Part shown: positions 1 through 9,412 of the stretch, piece after piece | Numbering within the stretch: the first letter of the stretch is position 1 | Layout of the letters: each line of letters opens with the position of its first letter | Assembly: GCA_046347155.1 (NCBI GenBank) | Contig: JAXMGT010000001.1 | Span: 1,550,001 to 1,614,000, forward strand | DNA from: RPQJ01 sp046347155 | Lineage (GTDB): Bacteria; Pseudomonadota; Gammaproteobacteria; Steroidobacterales; Steroidobacteraceae | Direction of reading: 5' to 3' | Length of the DNA stretch: 64,000 bases | Position numbers and translations under genes: made by a program | The notes under the pieces: model-generated | What the model was told of the DNA's origin: nothing | The model's database searches: none | The model's input: the letters and a program-made list of their open reading frames with translations, nothing else

Positions 1-1
1 G

Positions 2-1138
2 CTGATCGTCGTGCTGTCCGTCATGAACGGGTTCGAGGCGGAACTGCGAAGCCGGATCCTGGCCGTCACCTCGCACGCGACGCTGTCGGCGTTCGGCGCC
101 GGCGCCGAGGGCTGGCAGAAATTGCGGCAGACCGCGATCTCGGACCCGCGCATCGTCGGCGCGGCACCGTTCGTCGAGGGCGAGGCGCTCGTCATCGCGG
201 ACCGGCCGGACGGCGGCTCGACGCCGGCCATCGTGCGCGGGATCGATCCCGGTCTCGAGCGCACCGTGTCCGCGCTCGAGTCGCGGCTCCAGAGCGGGCG
301 GCTCGAGGACCTCGCACCGGGCTCGTACCGGGCGCTCATCGGCAGCGAGATCGCGCGACGCCTCGGCGTTGGTCCGGGCGACAGTGTCGTCGTCGCCGTG
401 GCGCAGGGCTCGGTGACGCCGGCCGGCGTCGTGCCGCGGCTCCGGCGCTACACCGTGGCCGGGACCTTCTATTCCGGGATGTACGAGATCGACAACGGGC
501 TCGTGCTCACCTCGATCGCGGACGCCCAGCGGCTGTTCCGGCTCGGCGACAACGTGACGGGGCTCAGGCTTACGTTCGAGGACCCGTTCGAGGCGCCGAC
601 CGGATCGCGCGACATCGCGGTCGCGCTCGGCGGCGGGCTGTGGGTCGAGGACTGGACCCAGCGCCACGCGAACTTCTTCCGCTCGATCGAGCTCACGAAG
701 CGGATGATGTTCTTCATCCTGCTGCTCGTGGTGGCCGTCGCGGCCTTCAACATCGTCTCGACGCTCGTGATGGCCGTGAAGGACAAGCAGCCCGACATCG
801 CGATCCTGCGCACGATGGGCGCCCGGCCCCGCAGCGTGCTCGCGATCTTCGCGACCCAGGGCACGGCGATCGGCACGGTCGGGACGCTCGCCGGCGTCGC
901 ACTCGGCGTGCTGCTGTCCGTGAACCTCGAGTCGCTCGTGCACGGGCTCGAGGCCGTGCTCGGCACCCGGTTCATGGACGCGAGCGTCTACCTGATGAGC
1001 GACCTGCCGGCGCGGGTCGAGGCCGGCGACGTCGCGCTGATCGCGGCCACTGCGTTCGCGCTGTGCTGCCTTTCCACCGTCTATCCCGCCTGGCGCGCCG
1101 CGCGCACGGACCCTGCGAGGGCATTGCGACATGACTGA
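2..1138 (+). CDS. lolC: LolC/LolE-type lipoprotein-releasing permease (5' truncated)
   Basis: Inner-membrane permease of the LolCDE transporter, which extracts mature lipoproteins from the inner membrane and hands them to LolA. The reading frame is open from base 2, so the N-terminal transmembrane helix is cut by the window edge; the visible part begins with LIVVLSVMNGFE, the family's post-TM1 motif. A large periplasmic domain follows, then three C-terminal helices (first around MMFFILLLVVAVAAF) forming the FtsX-like domain. It overlaps lolD by 8 bases, so the two are co-translated. LolC and LolE cannot be separated with confidence from this part alone; a single LolF-type protein is also possible. 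Confidence 0.93.
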   Translation: MIVVLSVMNGFEAELRSRILAVTSHATLSAFGAGAEGWQKLRQTAISDPRIVGAAPFVEGEALVIADRPDGGSTPAIVRGIDPGLERTVSALESRLQSGRLEDLAPGSYRALIGSEIARRLGVGPGDSVVVAVAQGSVTPAGVVPRLRRYTVAGTFYSGMYEIDNGLVLTSIADAQRLFRLGDNVTGLRLTFEDPFEAPTGSRDIAVALGGGLWVEDWTQRHANFFRSIELTKRMMFFILLLVVAVAAFNIVSTLVMAVKDKQPDIAILRTMGARPRSVLAIFATQGTAIGTVGTLAGVALGVLLSVNLESLVHGLEAVLGTRFMDASVYLMSDLPARVEAGDVALIAATAFALCCLSTVYPAWRAARTDPARALRHD

Positions 1139-1814
1139 ACCGGAAATCCTGGGCTGCGACGACGTGCGCAAGCACTTCGAGGAAGCCGGCCAGCGGCTCG
1201 AGGTGCTGCGCGGCGTGGAACTGCGGGTGAGCCGCGGCGAGACGCTCGCGATCGTCGGTGCCTCGGGCTCCGGCAAGACGACGCTGCTGCAGATCCTCGG
1301 CGGGCTCGACCTGCCGACCTCCGGGACGGTCCGGATCGCCGGGGAGTCGCTCGCCGCGCTGTCCGACGCGGCCCGCGGGGCGCTCCGCAACCGCGCGCTC
1401 GGGTTCGTCTACCAGTTCCACCACCTGCTGCCGGAATTCAGCGCGCTCGAGAACGTCGCGATGCCGCTGCTGGTCCGGCGCGCGCCGGTGCGGCAGGCGC
1501 GCGAGGAGGCGCGCCGGTTGCTCGAGCGCGTCGGTCTCGGCGAGCGGCTCGGCCATCGCCCGGCGCAGCTCTCGGGCGGCGAACGCCAGCGCGCGGCCGT
1601 GGCGCGGGCACTGGTCACCCGACCGCAGCTCGTGCTCGCCGACGAGCCGACCGGCAATCTCGACGGCGTCAACGCGCGTGGCGTCATGGACCTGATGCTC
1701 GAGCTGAACCGCGAGCTCGGCACCAGCCTGGTCGTCGTGACGCACGCGGACTCGATCGCCGGGCGCATGCAGCGCGTGCTGACGCTCGTCGACGGCCGGC
1801 TCCGGCCCGCCTGA
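1131..1814 (+). CDS. lolD: Lipoprotein-releasing system ATPase LolD
   Basis: ABC ATPase that powers lipoprotein release by LolC/E. The 227-residue protein has Walker A GASGSGKT at residues 43-50, the signature LSGGERQ at 147-153, Walker B LVLADEP at 167-173, and the family motif ADEPTGNLD. Length is normal for LolD. The ATG lies inside the last codons of the upstream permease gene, which fixes the start and indicates one operon. About 90 bases separate it from comEC downstream. Confidence 0.96.
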   Translation: MTEPEILGCDDVRKHFEEAGQRLEVLRGVELRVSRGETLAIVGASGSGKTTLLQILGGLDLPTSGTVRIAGESLAALSDAARGALRNRALGFVYQFHHLLPEFSALENVAMPLLVRRAPVRQAREEARRLLERVGLGERLGHRPAQLSGGERQRAAVARALVTRPQLVLADEPTGNLDGVNARGVMDLMLELNRELGTSLVVVTHADSIAGRMQRVLTLVDGRLRPA

Positions 1815-1902
1815 ATCTCCGCAAACCCGACTGATTCGCGCCGGGCGGGCCACGCGCCGGCGGGCCACGCTGCAGGGCGTACGAACCCGTGGCGGGGGCG
1901 GC

Positions 1903-4170
1903 ATGGTCGGTCTCGCGCTGGCGGCGCTCTCGGGCGCGTGTCTCGCATTGTGGCTCGGTGCGTGGCCGGCATCGCCGGTCATCGCGGTCGCGGCCGCGGC
2001 GCTCGCGGCGGCGGCCGCGCGACGCTGGGAGCCGCTCGCCTTCATCGCGGCGCTCGCATATGGCGTGCACGCGATCGAGTCCGGGCTCGACTCGAAACTC
2101 GATCCGGCGCTCGAGGGGCGCGACCTCGCGATCTCGGGTGTCGTCACGTCGATCCCGCAGCACCAGCCCGGGGGCGTGCGATTCAGGGTCGCCGTGGCGC
2201 CGGGCCTGCACATTCCACCCAACATCGAGATCACGCTGCGCGAGCCGCTCGCCGAGCCCCGGGCCGCGGAGCGGATACGGGCGGTCGTGCGCCTGAGGCG
2301 TCCACGCGGGTACGCGAACCCCGGGGGCAGTGACCTCGAGGCGCGCATGCTGCGTGAAGGAATCGGTGCGACCGGTTACGCGACGTCACTCGAGCACGAC
2401 GGGCGGTCCTGGCGTGACGTGGTCCGGCGCCCGGTGCTCGTCGCGCGCGACGTCGCGGCACAGTCAATCCGGCAGGCGCTCGGCGAACGGCCGGCCACCG
2501 GGATCGTGGCCGGCCTGGCCGTGGGGCTGCAGGACGCCGTGTCGCGCGAACAGTGGCGCGAGCTGGCGCGCAGCGGGACCACGCACCTGATGGCGATCTC
2601 GGGCATGCACATCGGCATGTTCGCCGCGGCTGCGGCGTGGGTCGTGCAGCGTTGGCAGCGGCGTCGACAGGCCCGCGGCGCGACCGGCGCGGCGCGCGAC
2701 GCCGCGGCCCTCGCGGGTTGCGTCGCGGCCGTCGGCTACTCGCTGCTCGCGGGCTGGTCGGTGCCGACGCAGCGCACGCTGCTGATGATCGTGCTGGTCG
2801 CCGTCGCCTGTGCGCTCCGCCGACGCACGGGTCCGGCCGACGCGCTCGCCGCCAGCGTCGTCGGGGTGCTCGCGCTCGATCCACTCGCACCGCTCGCGAG
2901 CGGTTTCTGGCTGTCGTTCGGTGCGGTCGCAGCGCTGGTGCTGGCCGGTGGCGGCATGCTGGTCGCCGAGGGCCGGCTGGCCACCTACGCCCGGGCGCAA
3001 CTCGCGGTCGGAGTCGGCCTGCTGCCGGTGCTCGCGGCCTACTTCGGCGGGTTGTCGGGCGTCTCGCCGCTCGTGAACCTCGTCGCGATCCCGCTCTACA
3101 CACTCGTGATCGTGCCGGCCGTGCTGATCTCGACCGCGATGGCCTGCGTGCTGCCGGTCGCAGGCGACTGGGCATTGCGCGGCGTCGCGGAATTGATCGA
3201 GTGGTCGTGGCCCCTGATTGCGGTACCCGCCGGCTGGCCGGCCGCCATGCACGGGATCGCGGCGCTGCCGCCCTGGGGCTGGGCCGCCCTGGCGGCCGGA
3301 TCGGTGGCCGTGATGCTGCCGTTGCCGGTGGCCGGGCGGGTCGCCGGATTCGCGATGGTGCTCGCGGCCTGCGCGTGGCGACCCGCGGCGCCGTGCGAGG
3401 GCTGCGCGCGCTTCACGTTGCTCGACGTCGGCCAGGGACTCGCCGCGGTCGTCGAGACGCGGCGCCACGTGATCGTCTACGACACGGGGCCGGCGTTTCG
3501 CAGCGGCACGGACGCGGGCGCGATGGTGATCGCGCCATTCCTGCAATCGCGCGGCCTGCGGACCGTGGACCTGCTGGTTGCGAGCCACGACGACGCGGAC
3601 CACAGTGGAGGCGCGCGGTCCGTCGCCGATCGCGTCGCCGTGCGCGCACTGGCCGCGAGCGGTGCGGCACTCGATCCGATCGGGCCGGTCGAGCGCTGTC
3701 GCGCCGGCCGGCACTGGCGCTGGGACGGGGTCGAGTTCTCCTGGCTGCATCCCGGCGCGTCGCTCCCGGTCCACGACAACGATCGCTCGTGCGTGCTGCT
3801 CGTGCGCGCGGGCGCCGCGTCGCTGCTCCTGACCGGTGACGTGCAGGCGGCCGCCGAGCGGGAAATGCTCGAGCGCGGCGTCCAGGGCCCCGTGACCATC
3901 GTCCTGGTCCCACACCACGGGAGCCGCACTTCTTCGACCCGGCCGTTCGTCGAGGCCGTGCGGCCCCGCTGGGCGCTCGTGAGCGCGGGGTACCGCAATC
4001 GCTGGGGATTCCCGGCAGAACCGGTGGTCGAGCGCTGGGAGCGCGCCGGCGCCGGGGTGCTACTGACCTCGCGCTCGGGCGCAGTCGAATTCGAGCTCGA
4101 ACCGAGGGCGTCGCCGCCGGCACCGACCGAGTGGCGCCCGTCGCACCTGCGGCCCTGGGCCGATCCGTGA
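1903..4170 (+). CDS. comEC: ComEC/Rec2 DNA-uptake channel
   Basis: Putative inner-membrane channel for single-stranded DNA during natural transformation. The 755 residues show an N-terminal membrane-associated DUF4131 part, a central polytopic Competence domain (SGTTHLMAISGMHIGMF near residue 225 is typical), and a C-terminal metallo-beta-lactamase-like domain starting at LLDVGQG with the motif SHDDADHSGG (His at about residue 562) and a later PHHGSRTS. Length and domain order match full-length ComEC. It lies between lolD and exbB as in pseudomonads. Whether the organism is transformable cannot be told from this gene alone. Confidence 0.93.
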   Translation: MVGLALAALSGACLALWLGAWPASPVIAVAAAALAAAAARRWEPLAFIAALAYGVHAIESGLDSKLDPALEGRDLAISGVVTSIPQHQPGGVRFRVAVAPGLHIPPNIEITLREPLAEPRAAERIRAVVRLRRPRGYANPGGSDLEARMLREGIGATGYATSLEHDGRSWRDVVRRPVLVARDVAAQSIRQALGERPATGIVAGLAVGLQDAVSREQWRELARSGTTHLMAISGMHIGMFAAAAAWVVQRWQRRRQARGATGAARDAAALAGCVAAVGYSLLAGWSVPTQRTLLMIVLVAVACALRRRTGPADALAASVVGVLALDPLAPLASGFWLSFGAVAALVLAGGGMLVAEGRLATYARAQLAVGVGLLPVLAAYFGGLSGVSPLVNLVAIPLYTLVIVPAVLISTAMACVLPVAGDWALRGVAELIEWSWPLIAVPAGWPAAMHGIAALPPWGWAALAAGSVAVMLPLPVAGRVAGFAMVLAACAWRPAAPCEGCARFTLLDVGQGLAAVVETRRHVIVYDTGPAFRSGTDAGAMVIAPFLQSRGLRTVDLLVASHDDADHSGGARSVADRVAVRALAASGAALDPIGPVERCRAGRHWRWDGVEFSWLHPGASLPVHDNDRSCVLLVRAGAASLLLTGDVQAAAEREMLERGVQGPVTIVLVPHHGSRTSSTRPFVEAVRPRWALVSAGYRNRWGFPAEPVVERWERAGAGVLLTSRSGAVEFELEPRASPPAPTEWRPSHLRPWADP

Positions 4171-4245
4171 CCCGGTTCGGTCGCGGTCGCGGCCCCCGAT
4201 CAAGTATCATCCCGGGGCGCGGCGACAGGGGGCCGGAACCAGGAC

Positions 4246-4917
4246 ATGTTCGAAATCGTGAAGGCCGGCGGCATCGTGATGGTGCCGATCATCCTGTGCT
4301 CCATCCTCGCCGTGGCGATCACGCTCGAGCGGCTGTGGACGCTGCGCGGCCAGCGCGTCGCGCCCGCCGAACTGGCCGACAAGGTCTGGCAGTGGGTCGA
4401 GAACCGCACACTGTCCGACAAACAGATCGCCGCACTCCAGTCGCATTCGCCGCTCGGCCGGATCCTCGCCGCCGGGCTTGCGAACCGCCATCGCGACCGG
4501 GCGGTCATGATCGGGGCCATCGAAGACGCGGGCCGACACGTCGTGCACGACCTCGAGCGCTACCTCGGGATGCTCGGCACGATCGCGGCGATCTCGCCGC
4601 TGCTCGGCCTGCTCGGCACCGTGACGGGCATGATCCGCACGTTCAAGGCGATCACGCTCTCCGGGATCGGCAACCCGACCGCGATGGCCGGCGGCATCGC
4701 CGAGGCGCTGATCACGACGGCCGCGGGCCTGATGGTCGCGATCCCGGCGCTGGTGGCCTACCGCTACCTGCGCGGCCGCGTCGACGCGCTCGTGATCCAG
4801 ATGGAAAAGGAATCGATCAAGCTCGTGCAGGCGATCGACCGGGCGGGCGGCACGATGCCGCAGGCCGCGCGCGAGTTCGCCGAGCGCGGGCCCGTCGAGG
4901 TCGAGGACGTCGCGTGA
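4246..4917 (+). CDS. exbB: MotA/TolQ/ExbB proton-channel family protein
   Basis: Inner-membrane proton-channel subunit that, with the next gene's product, converts proton-motive force into work across the envelope. The 223-residue protein has an N-terminal helix (IVMVPIILCSILAVAI), a cytoplasmic loop, and two further helices including ISPLLGLLGTVTGMI, the family hallmark. A TATCAT hexamer at 4205-4210, about 36 bases before the ATG, is a possible -10 box. The stop overlaps the GTG start of exbD by four bases. No TonB or TolA gene is nearby; the position before msbA-lpxK is the usual one for this ExbB/D pair in gammaproteobacteria, where its partner is uncertain. Confidence 0.93.
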   Translation: MFEIVKAGGIVMVPIILCSILAVAITLERLWTLRGQRVAPAELADKVWQWVENRTLSDKQIAALQSHSPLGRILAAGLANRHRDRAVMIGAIEDAGRHVVHDLERYLGMLGTIAAISPLLGLLGTVTGMIRTFKAITLSGIGNPTAMAGGIAEALITTAAGLMVAIPALVAYRYLRGRVDALVIQMEKESIKLVQAIDRAGGTMPQAAREFAERGPVEVEDVA

Positions 4918-5342
4918 AGTTCCAGCCGCGGCGCAGCGAGGAGCCGGACCTGAACATGACGTCGCTGATCGACGTCGTGCTGCTGCTGCTGATCTTCTTC
5001 ATGCTCTCGAGCCGGTTCATCGACGAAGGCCGCCTGCAGATCCGGCTGCCCGAGGCGGGCATTGCGCCGGACGCGGAGTCGGCCCGGCAGTCGATCGAGA
5101 TCTCGGTCACGGCCGAAGGCGCCTACCGCGTGAACGGCCGGCCGCTGATCAACAACGCGCCGGAGACCCTCGCGGCGGCGCTCGGCAAGGCGGCGGAGGG
5201 CAATCGTGCATTGCCCATTACGATCCGCGCCGACGCGCGGGCGATGCACCAGTCCGTGGTCACCGCGATGGACGTCGCCGGCCGGGCCGGGTACCGGCAG
5301 ATCAACATCGCGACCGTGGACGATGGCCAGAAAGGCAACTAA
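4914..5342 (+). CDS. exbD: ExbD/TolR family protein
   Basis: Partner of the preceding ExbB-like protein: a single-pass inner-membrane protein with a periplasmic domain. The GTG start at 4914 overlaps the exbB stop (GTGA) and gives a 142-residue protein of family length. The helix MTSLIDVVLLLLIFFM carries the conserved membrane aspartate (about residue 20) needed for proton coupling in ExbD/TolR. Its last 20 bases overlap the preferred msbA start. Confidence 0.93.
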   Translation: MKFQPRRSEEPDLNMTSLIDVVLLLLIFFMLSSRFIDEGRLQIRLPEAGIAPDAESARQSIEISVTAEGAYRVNGRPLINNAPETLAAALGKAAEGNRALPITIRADARAMHQSVVTAMDVAGRAGYRQINIATVDDGQKGN

Positions 5343-7089
5343 GGCCGCCGACGTCACGATGCCGCAGGGCGCGCTGCGGACCTACCGCAGGCTGCTCGGC
5401 TACCTCGGCGAACACCGCGCGATGTTCGCGGTCGGCGTGCTCGGCATGGTCATGTCGGCCGCCTCGGACGCCGGCTGGGCCGGGTTCATCAAGTTCTTCC
5501 TCGACGGCACGTTCGTGCACAAGGACCCGCGGATGGTCTGGCTGGTGCCGATCGTGCTGATCGGACTGTTCGTGTTCCGTGGCATCGGCGACTTCCTGCA
5601 GACGTACTGCCCGGCGCACGTCGGCCGGCACATCGTCAAGCGACTGCGCCGCGAACTGTTCGACAAGTACCTGCACCTGCCGGTCGCGTTCTTCGACCGG
5701 GAGTCCTCGGGCGTGCTGCTGTCCAGGCTCACGTACAACACCGAGCAGGTTGCGCAGGCGACCACCGACTCGATCACCGTGTTCATCCGCGACACGCTGA
5801 CGATCATCGGCTTCATCGGCTACCTGCTCTGGCTCAATCCGCAGCTCACGCTCGTGAGCCTGACCGTGGGCCCGGTGATCGCGTTCATGATCCGCAAGAT
5901 CAACCAGCTGTTCCGGCGCTACAGCCGCCGGATCCAGAACTCGATGGGCGACGTGACGCGCGTGGCGAAGGAAGCGATCGAGGCGCCCCGGGTCGTGCGG
6001 GTATTCAACGCGCAGCCGTACGAGGCGGGGCTCTTCGAGGACGTGATCGAGAAGAACCGCCGCTCGTACATGCGTCTGATGGTGACCAAGGGCCTGAGCA
6101 ACCCGGTCGTCGCGCTGATTGCGTCCTGCGCGATGGCCGGCGTGCTGTACACGGCGACGCTCCAGGCGATGAAGGGCACCATGACGGTCGGCGACTTCAC
6201 GTCGTTCATCGCCGCGCTCGGCCTCGTCACGGCGCCGCTGCGTCGGATCGTCAACGTCGCCGGCCCGCTGCAGCAGGGCATCTCGGCGGCGCAGAGCCTG
6301 TTCGAGATGCTCGACGAACCGGTCGAGGACCCGGGCGGCAACCACACGGTCCCGCGCGCGCGCGGGGAGGTCGAGTACCGGGCCGTCCGCTTCCGCTACC
6401 CGAGGGGGGGCGAGGACGTGCTCAAGGACGTGAGCTTCTCGGTCCGGGCCGGCGAGACGCTCGCGATCGTCGGCCGATCGGGCAGCGGCAAGTCGACGAT
6501 CGTCAACATGCTGCCGCGCTTCTACGACGTGGCCGGCGGCGAGGTGCTGCTCGACGGGCGCGACGTGCGGGACTACACGCTCAAGGACCTGCGCCGGCAG
6601 GTGAGTCTCGTGAGCCAGGACGTCGTGCTGTTCAACGACACGATCCGGCGCAACATCGCCTTTGGTTTCGATGCCACGGACGCCGAGATCGAGGCCGCCG
6701 CGCGTGCGGCCCGGGTGACCGAGTTCACCGACCAGCTGCCCGACGGCCTCGAGACGGTGGTCGGGGACCGCGGGATCCTGCTCTCGGGCGGCCAGCGCCA
6801 GCGCATCGCGATCGCCCGCGCGTTGCTCAGGAACACGCCGGTGCTGATCCTCGACGAGGCCACCTCGGCGCTCGACACGGAGCTCGAGCGCCAGATCCAG
6901 GAGCAGCTCGAGGGGCTGATGGCGAACCGCACGACGCTCGTGATCGCGCACCGTCTCTCGACGGTCGAGAAGGCGCACCGGATCGTCGTGATGGACGGCG
7001 GTCGGGTGATCGAGTCGGGCACGCACGAGGAACTGCTGGCGCTCGACGGCCAGTACGCGGTGCTCTACCGCATGCAGTTCAACGAATGA
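5323..7089 (+). CDS. msbA: Lipid A export ATP-binding/permease MsbA
   Basis: Homodimeric ABC exporter that flips lipid A-core (and phospholipid) across the inner membrane. The 588-residue protein has a six-helix exporter domain (about 1-330) and an ATPase domain with Walker A GRSGSGKST near 384-392, signature LSGGQRQR near 487 and Walker B VLILDEATSALD near 507. I chose ATG 5323, which overlaps exbD by 20 bases; ATG 5359, giving 576 residues and nearer the usual N-terminus, is an alternative. The stop overlaps lpxK. Context with lpxK and kdsB supports MsbA over other ABC exporters. Confidence 0.95.
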   Translation: MARKATKAADVTMPQGALRTYRRLLGYLGEHRAMFAVGVLGMVMSAASDAGWAGFIKFFLDGTFVHKDPRMVWLVPIVLIGLFVFRGIGDFLQTYCPAHVGRHIVKRLRRELFDKYLHLPVAFFDRESSGVLLSRLTYNTEQVAQATTDSITVFIRDTLTIIGFIGYLLWLNPQLTLVSLTVGPVIAFMIRKINQLFRRYSRRIQNSMGDVTRVAKEAIEAPRVVRVFNAQPYEAGLFEDVIEKNRRSYMRLMVTKGLSNPVVALIASCAMAGVLYTATLQAMKGTMTVGDFTSFIAALGLVTAPLRRIVNVAGPLQQGISAAQSLFEMLDEPVEDPGGNHTVPRARGEVEYRAVRFRYPRGGEDVLKDVSFSVRAGETLAIVGRSGSGKSTIVNMLPRFYDVAGGEVLLDGRDVRDYTLKDLRRQVSLVSQDVVLFNDTIRRNIAFGFDATDAEIEAAARAARVTEFTDQLPDGLETVVGDRGILLSGGQRQRIAIARALLRNTPVLILDEATSALDTELERQIQEQLEGLMANRTTLVIAHRLSTVEKAHRIVVMDGGRVIESGTHEELLALDGQYAVLYRMQFNE

Positions 7090-8126
7090 GCGCGGCAGCC
7101 GCGTTCGAGCGGCTGTGGTACGGATCCCGCGCGCGGGCCTGGCCGCTGCTCGTGCTCGCACTGCCGTACGCGTTCGTGATCGCGGTGCGCCGGGCGCTCT
7201 ACGCAATCGGGTTGTTCAGGCGCCGGCACGTCGCGGCGCCGGTCGTCGTGGTCGGCAACCTGACGGTCGGCGGCACCGGCAAGACGCCGGTCGCCGCCTG
7301 GCTCGCGCGCGAGCTCTCGCTGCGCGGCCGCCGGGTCGGCGTGGTGCTGCGCGGGTACGGTGGCCGCTGGGACGGTCCGCCGCGCGTGGTCGAGGCGACG
7401 GACGACCCGGCCGTCGTCGGCGACGAGGCGTTGCTGCACGCGCGCCGCTCGCCGCACGTGGTCGTGATCGGCGCCGACCGGGCCGGCGCGGCCGGCATCG
7501 CCGTCGGACGTGGGGCCGAGGTCGTCGTGTGCGACGACGGCCTGCAGCACCTGGCGCTGGCCCGCGACCTCGAGATCGTCGTCGTCGACGGCGGTCGGGG
7601 CTTCGGCACCGGCTGGCTGCTCCCGGCGGGGCCGCTCCGGGAGCCCGCATCGCGGCTCGAGCGGGCCGACGTGCTCGTCGTGACCCGGCGGGGCGGGTCC
7701 GTGGACCGCGCGCCCCGTGCGCGGGGCCCGTACTCGATCGAGGCCCGGCTCGTGCCGGGCGCCGCGGTCAACCTGCGCACCGGCGAGCGCCGGGAACTCG
7801 CGGCGTTCGGCGGGCGACCGCTGCACGCCCTGGCGGCGATCGGCCACCCGGAGCAGTTCTTCGCGGCGCTCTCGGCGGCCGGACTCCGGTTCGAGCCGCA
7901 CCGGCTGCCGGACCACGCTGCGCTCGACCCGCAGGCGCTGCCGTTCCCGGCCGACGCGACGGTCCTGATGACCGAGAAGGATGCCGTAAAATGCGCGTCG
8001 TACGCGCGCGCCGGCTGGTGGTACGTCGAACTCGACGTCGAGGTCGGGCGCGACGACGCCCGCGACCTGGTCGCGAGGGTCCTCGAGCGCACCGGGTTGA
8101 CCGGTGCGGGAGTGAAACTTGGATAG
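7086..8126 (+). CDS. lpxK: Tetraacyldisaccharide 4'-kinase LpxK
   Basis: Phosphorylates the 4' position of the tetraacyldisaccharide-1-phosphate lipid A precursor at the inner membrane, sixth step of the Raetz pathway. The protein has 346 residues with an N-terminal hydrophobic segment (WPLLVLALPYAFVIAV) and the P-loop GNLTVGGTGKT near residues 57-67, followed by the kinase fold typical of LpxK. It starts with an ATGA overlap on msbA and its last codons overlap the TTG start of the next gene. Confidence 0.96.
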   Translation: MSAAAAFERLWYGSRARAWPLLVLALPYAFVIAVRRALYAIGLFRRRHVAAPVVVVGNLTVGGTGKTPVAAWLARELSLRGRRVGVVLRGYGGRWDGPPRVVEATDDPAVVGDEALLHARRSPHVVVIGADRAGAAGIAVGRGAEVVVCDDGLQHLALARDLEIVVVDGGRGFGTGWLLPAGPLREPASRLERADVLVVTRRGGSVDRAPRARGPYSIEARLVPGAAVNLRTGERRELAAFGGRPLHALAAIGHPEQFFAALSAAGLRFEPHRLPDHAALDPQALPFPADATVLMTEKDAVKCASYARAGWWYVELDVEVGRDDARDLVARVLERTGLTGAGVKLG

Positions 8127-8307
8127 CAAACTGCTCGATATCCTGGCCTGCCCCGTCTGCAAGGGGCCGCTGCAGTGGCACCGCGACGTGCCCTGTCTCG
8201 TGTGCCGTGCCGACCGGCTGTCGTACCCGGTCCGCGACGGCATACCGGTGATGCTCGAGGAGGAGGCGACGCGCCTCGCCTCGGACGATCCGCTGCTCAG
8301 GGACTGA
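8119..8307 (+). CDS. Trm112 family protein (YcaR-like)
   Basis: Small protein of 62 residues beginning MDSKLLDILACPVCKGPL, the signature of the Trm112/YcaR (UPF0434) family, which sits between lpxK and kdsB in many gammaproteobacteria. The CPVC pair is followed by CLVC, so a four-cysteine zinc site is plausible. The start codon is TTG at 8119, inside the end of lpxK. Its exact bacterial role is not established; eukaryotic Trm112 activates methyltransferases. Confidence 0.9.
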   Translation: MDSKLLDILACPVCKGPLQWHRDVPCLVCRADRLSYPVRDGIPVMLEEEATRLASDDPLLRD

Positions 8308-8308
8308 C

Positions 8309-9094
8309 GTGGCCTTCCACGTCGTCATCCCGGCGCGGTATGCCTCGACGCGGCTGCCGGCGAAGCCGCTGCTCGAGATCGGTGGGCAGCCGATGATCCG
8401 GCTCGTCGCCGAGCGCGCGCGCGCGAGTGGCGCCGCGCAGGTCGTGGTCGCGACCGACGACCCGCGCATCGCCGCGGCGGTCGGCGGGCTCGACGGCGTG
8501 TCCTCGATGCTCACGGACCCGGAACTGCCCTCCGGCACGGATCGTGCGGCCGCGGTGGCGGCCGGGCTCGGCTGGCCGGAGGACGCGATCGTCGTGAACG
8601 TGCAGGGCGACGAGCCCTTCATGCCGCCCGCGCTGATCGGCCAGGTGGCGACGCTGCTCGAGCGCGACGCGCGGGCCGGCATCGCGACGCTCGCCACGCC
8701 GATCACGTCGCTCGAGGCCTTCCTCGACCCGAACGTCGTCAAGGTCGTGACGGCGGCCGACGGCGCCGCACTCTATTTCAGCCGCGCGCCGGTCCCCTGG
8801 TGCCGCGACGGCGCGCCGGCCGGGCTCGCGAGCCAGCGGGCGTACGACGGCGCGATGCGCCACGTCGGGATCTACGCCTACCGGGTCGCGACGCTCGCGC
8901 GCGTCACCGCGATCGCGCCGTCGCCGCTCGAGCGGCTCGAGAAGCTCGAGCAGCTCCGGGCGCTCGAGGCCGGCGTGCGCATCGTCGTCGCGGCCTGTGC
9001 CGTGCCACCCGGCCACGGCGTCGACACCGAGGCGGACCTCGCGCGCGCCCGTGCGCTCGCGACGGCCGCGATGGATCGAGGAGTATCGAGATGA
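8309..9094 (+). CDS. kdsB: 3-deoxy-manno-octulosonate cytidylyltransferase KdsB
   Basis: Activates Kdo to CMP-Kdo for addition to lipid A in the cytoplasm. The 261-residue protein starts at GTG 8309 with VVIPARYASTRLPAKPL, the nucleotide-binding signature of the family, and contains NVQGDEPF (metal/CTP site), YFSRAPVPW and the C-terminal GVDTEADL, all diagnostic for KdsB. It begins one base after the previous stop and ends in an ATGA overlap with the next gene. Confidence 0.97.
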   Translation: MAFHVVIPARYASTRLPAKPLLEIGGQPMIRLVAERARASGAAQVVVATDDPRIAAAVGGLDGVSSMLTDPELPSGTDRAAAVAAGLGWPEDAIVVNVQGDEPFMPPALIGQVATLLERDARAGIATLATPITSLEAFLDPNVVKVVTAADGAALYFSRAPVPWCRDGAPAGLASQRAYDGAMRHVGIYAYRVATLARVTAIAPSPLERLEKLEQLRALEAGVRIVVAACAVPPGHGVDTEADLARARALATAAMDRGVSR

Positions 9095-9408
9095 ACCAGG
9101 TGCTGCTAACCGCGTTCGGCGTCGTCGTGACGCCCTGGAAGCTCGTGGGGTACGTCGGCGTCGTCCTGTTCGCCGGGCGCTGGTTCGTCCAGATGATCTA
9201 CTCCCGCCGGCACGGACGCCCGGTCGTGCCGACGGTGTTCTGGATCATGAGCATCTCGGGCAGCCTGCTGCTGCTCTCGTACTTCGTGTTCGGCAAGAAC
9301 GACTCGGTCGGGATCCTCTCGAACCTGTTCCCGGCCGGCGTCGCCGGCTACAACCTCTACCTGGACCTGACGCACAAGCGGTCGGTCCGCGAGGCCGCCG
9401 ACGGCTGA
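9091..9408 (+). CDS. Lipid A biosynthesis N-terminal-type membrane protein (LAB_N)
   Basis: Membrane protein of 105 residues with about three helices, matching the LAB_N domain found at the N-terminus of some lipid-A-disaccharide synthases and as stand-alone proteins next to LPS genes (motifs GRWFVQMIYSRRHGRPVVP and FWIMSISGS). It overlaps the kdsB stop by four bases (ATGA) and is the last gene of this LPS operon. The stand-alone proteins have no firmly assigned reaction. It is the last gene before gene order departs from that of related genomes. Confidence 0.85.
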   Translation: MNQVLLTAFGVVVTPWKLVGYVGVVLFAGRWFVQMIYSRRHGRPVVPTVFWIMSISGSLLLLSYFVFGKNDSVGILSNLFPAGVAGYNLYLDLTHKRSVREAADG

Positions 9409-9412
9409 CTCC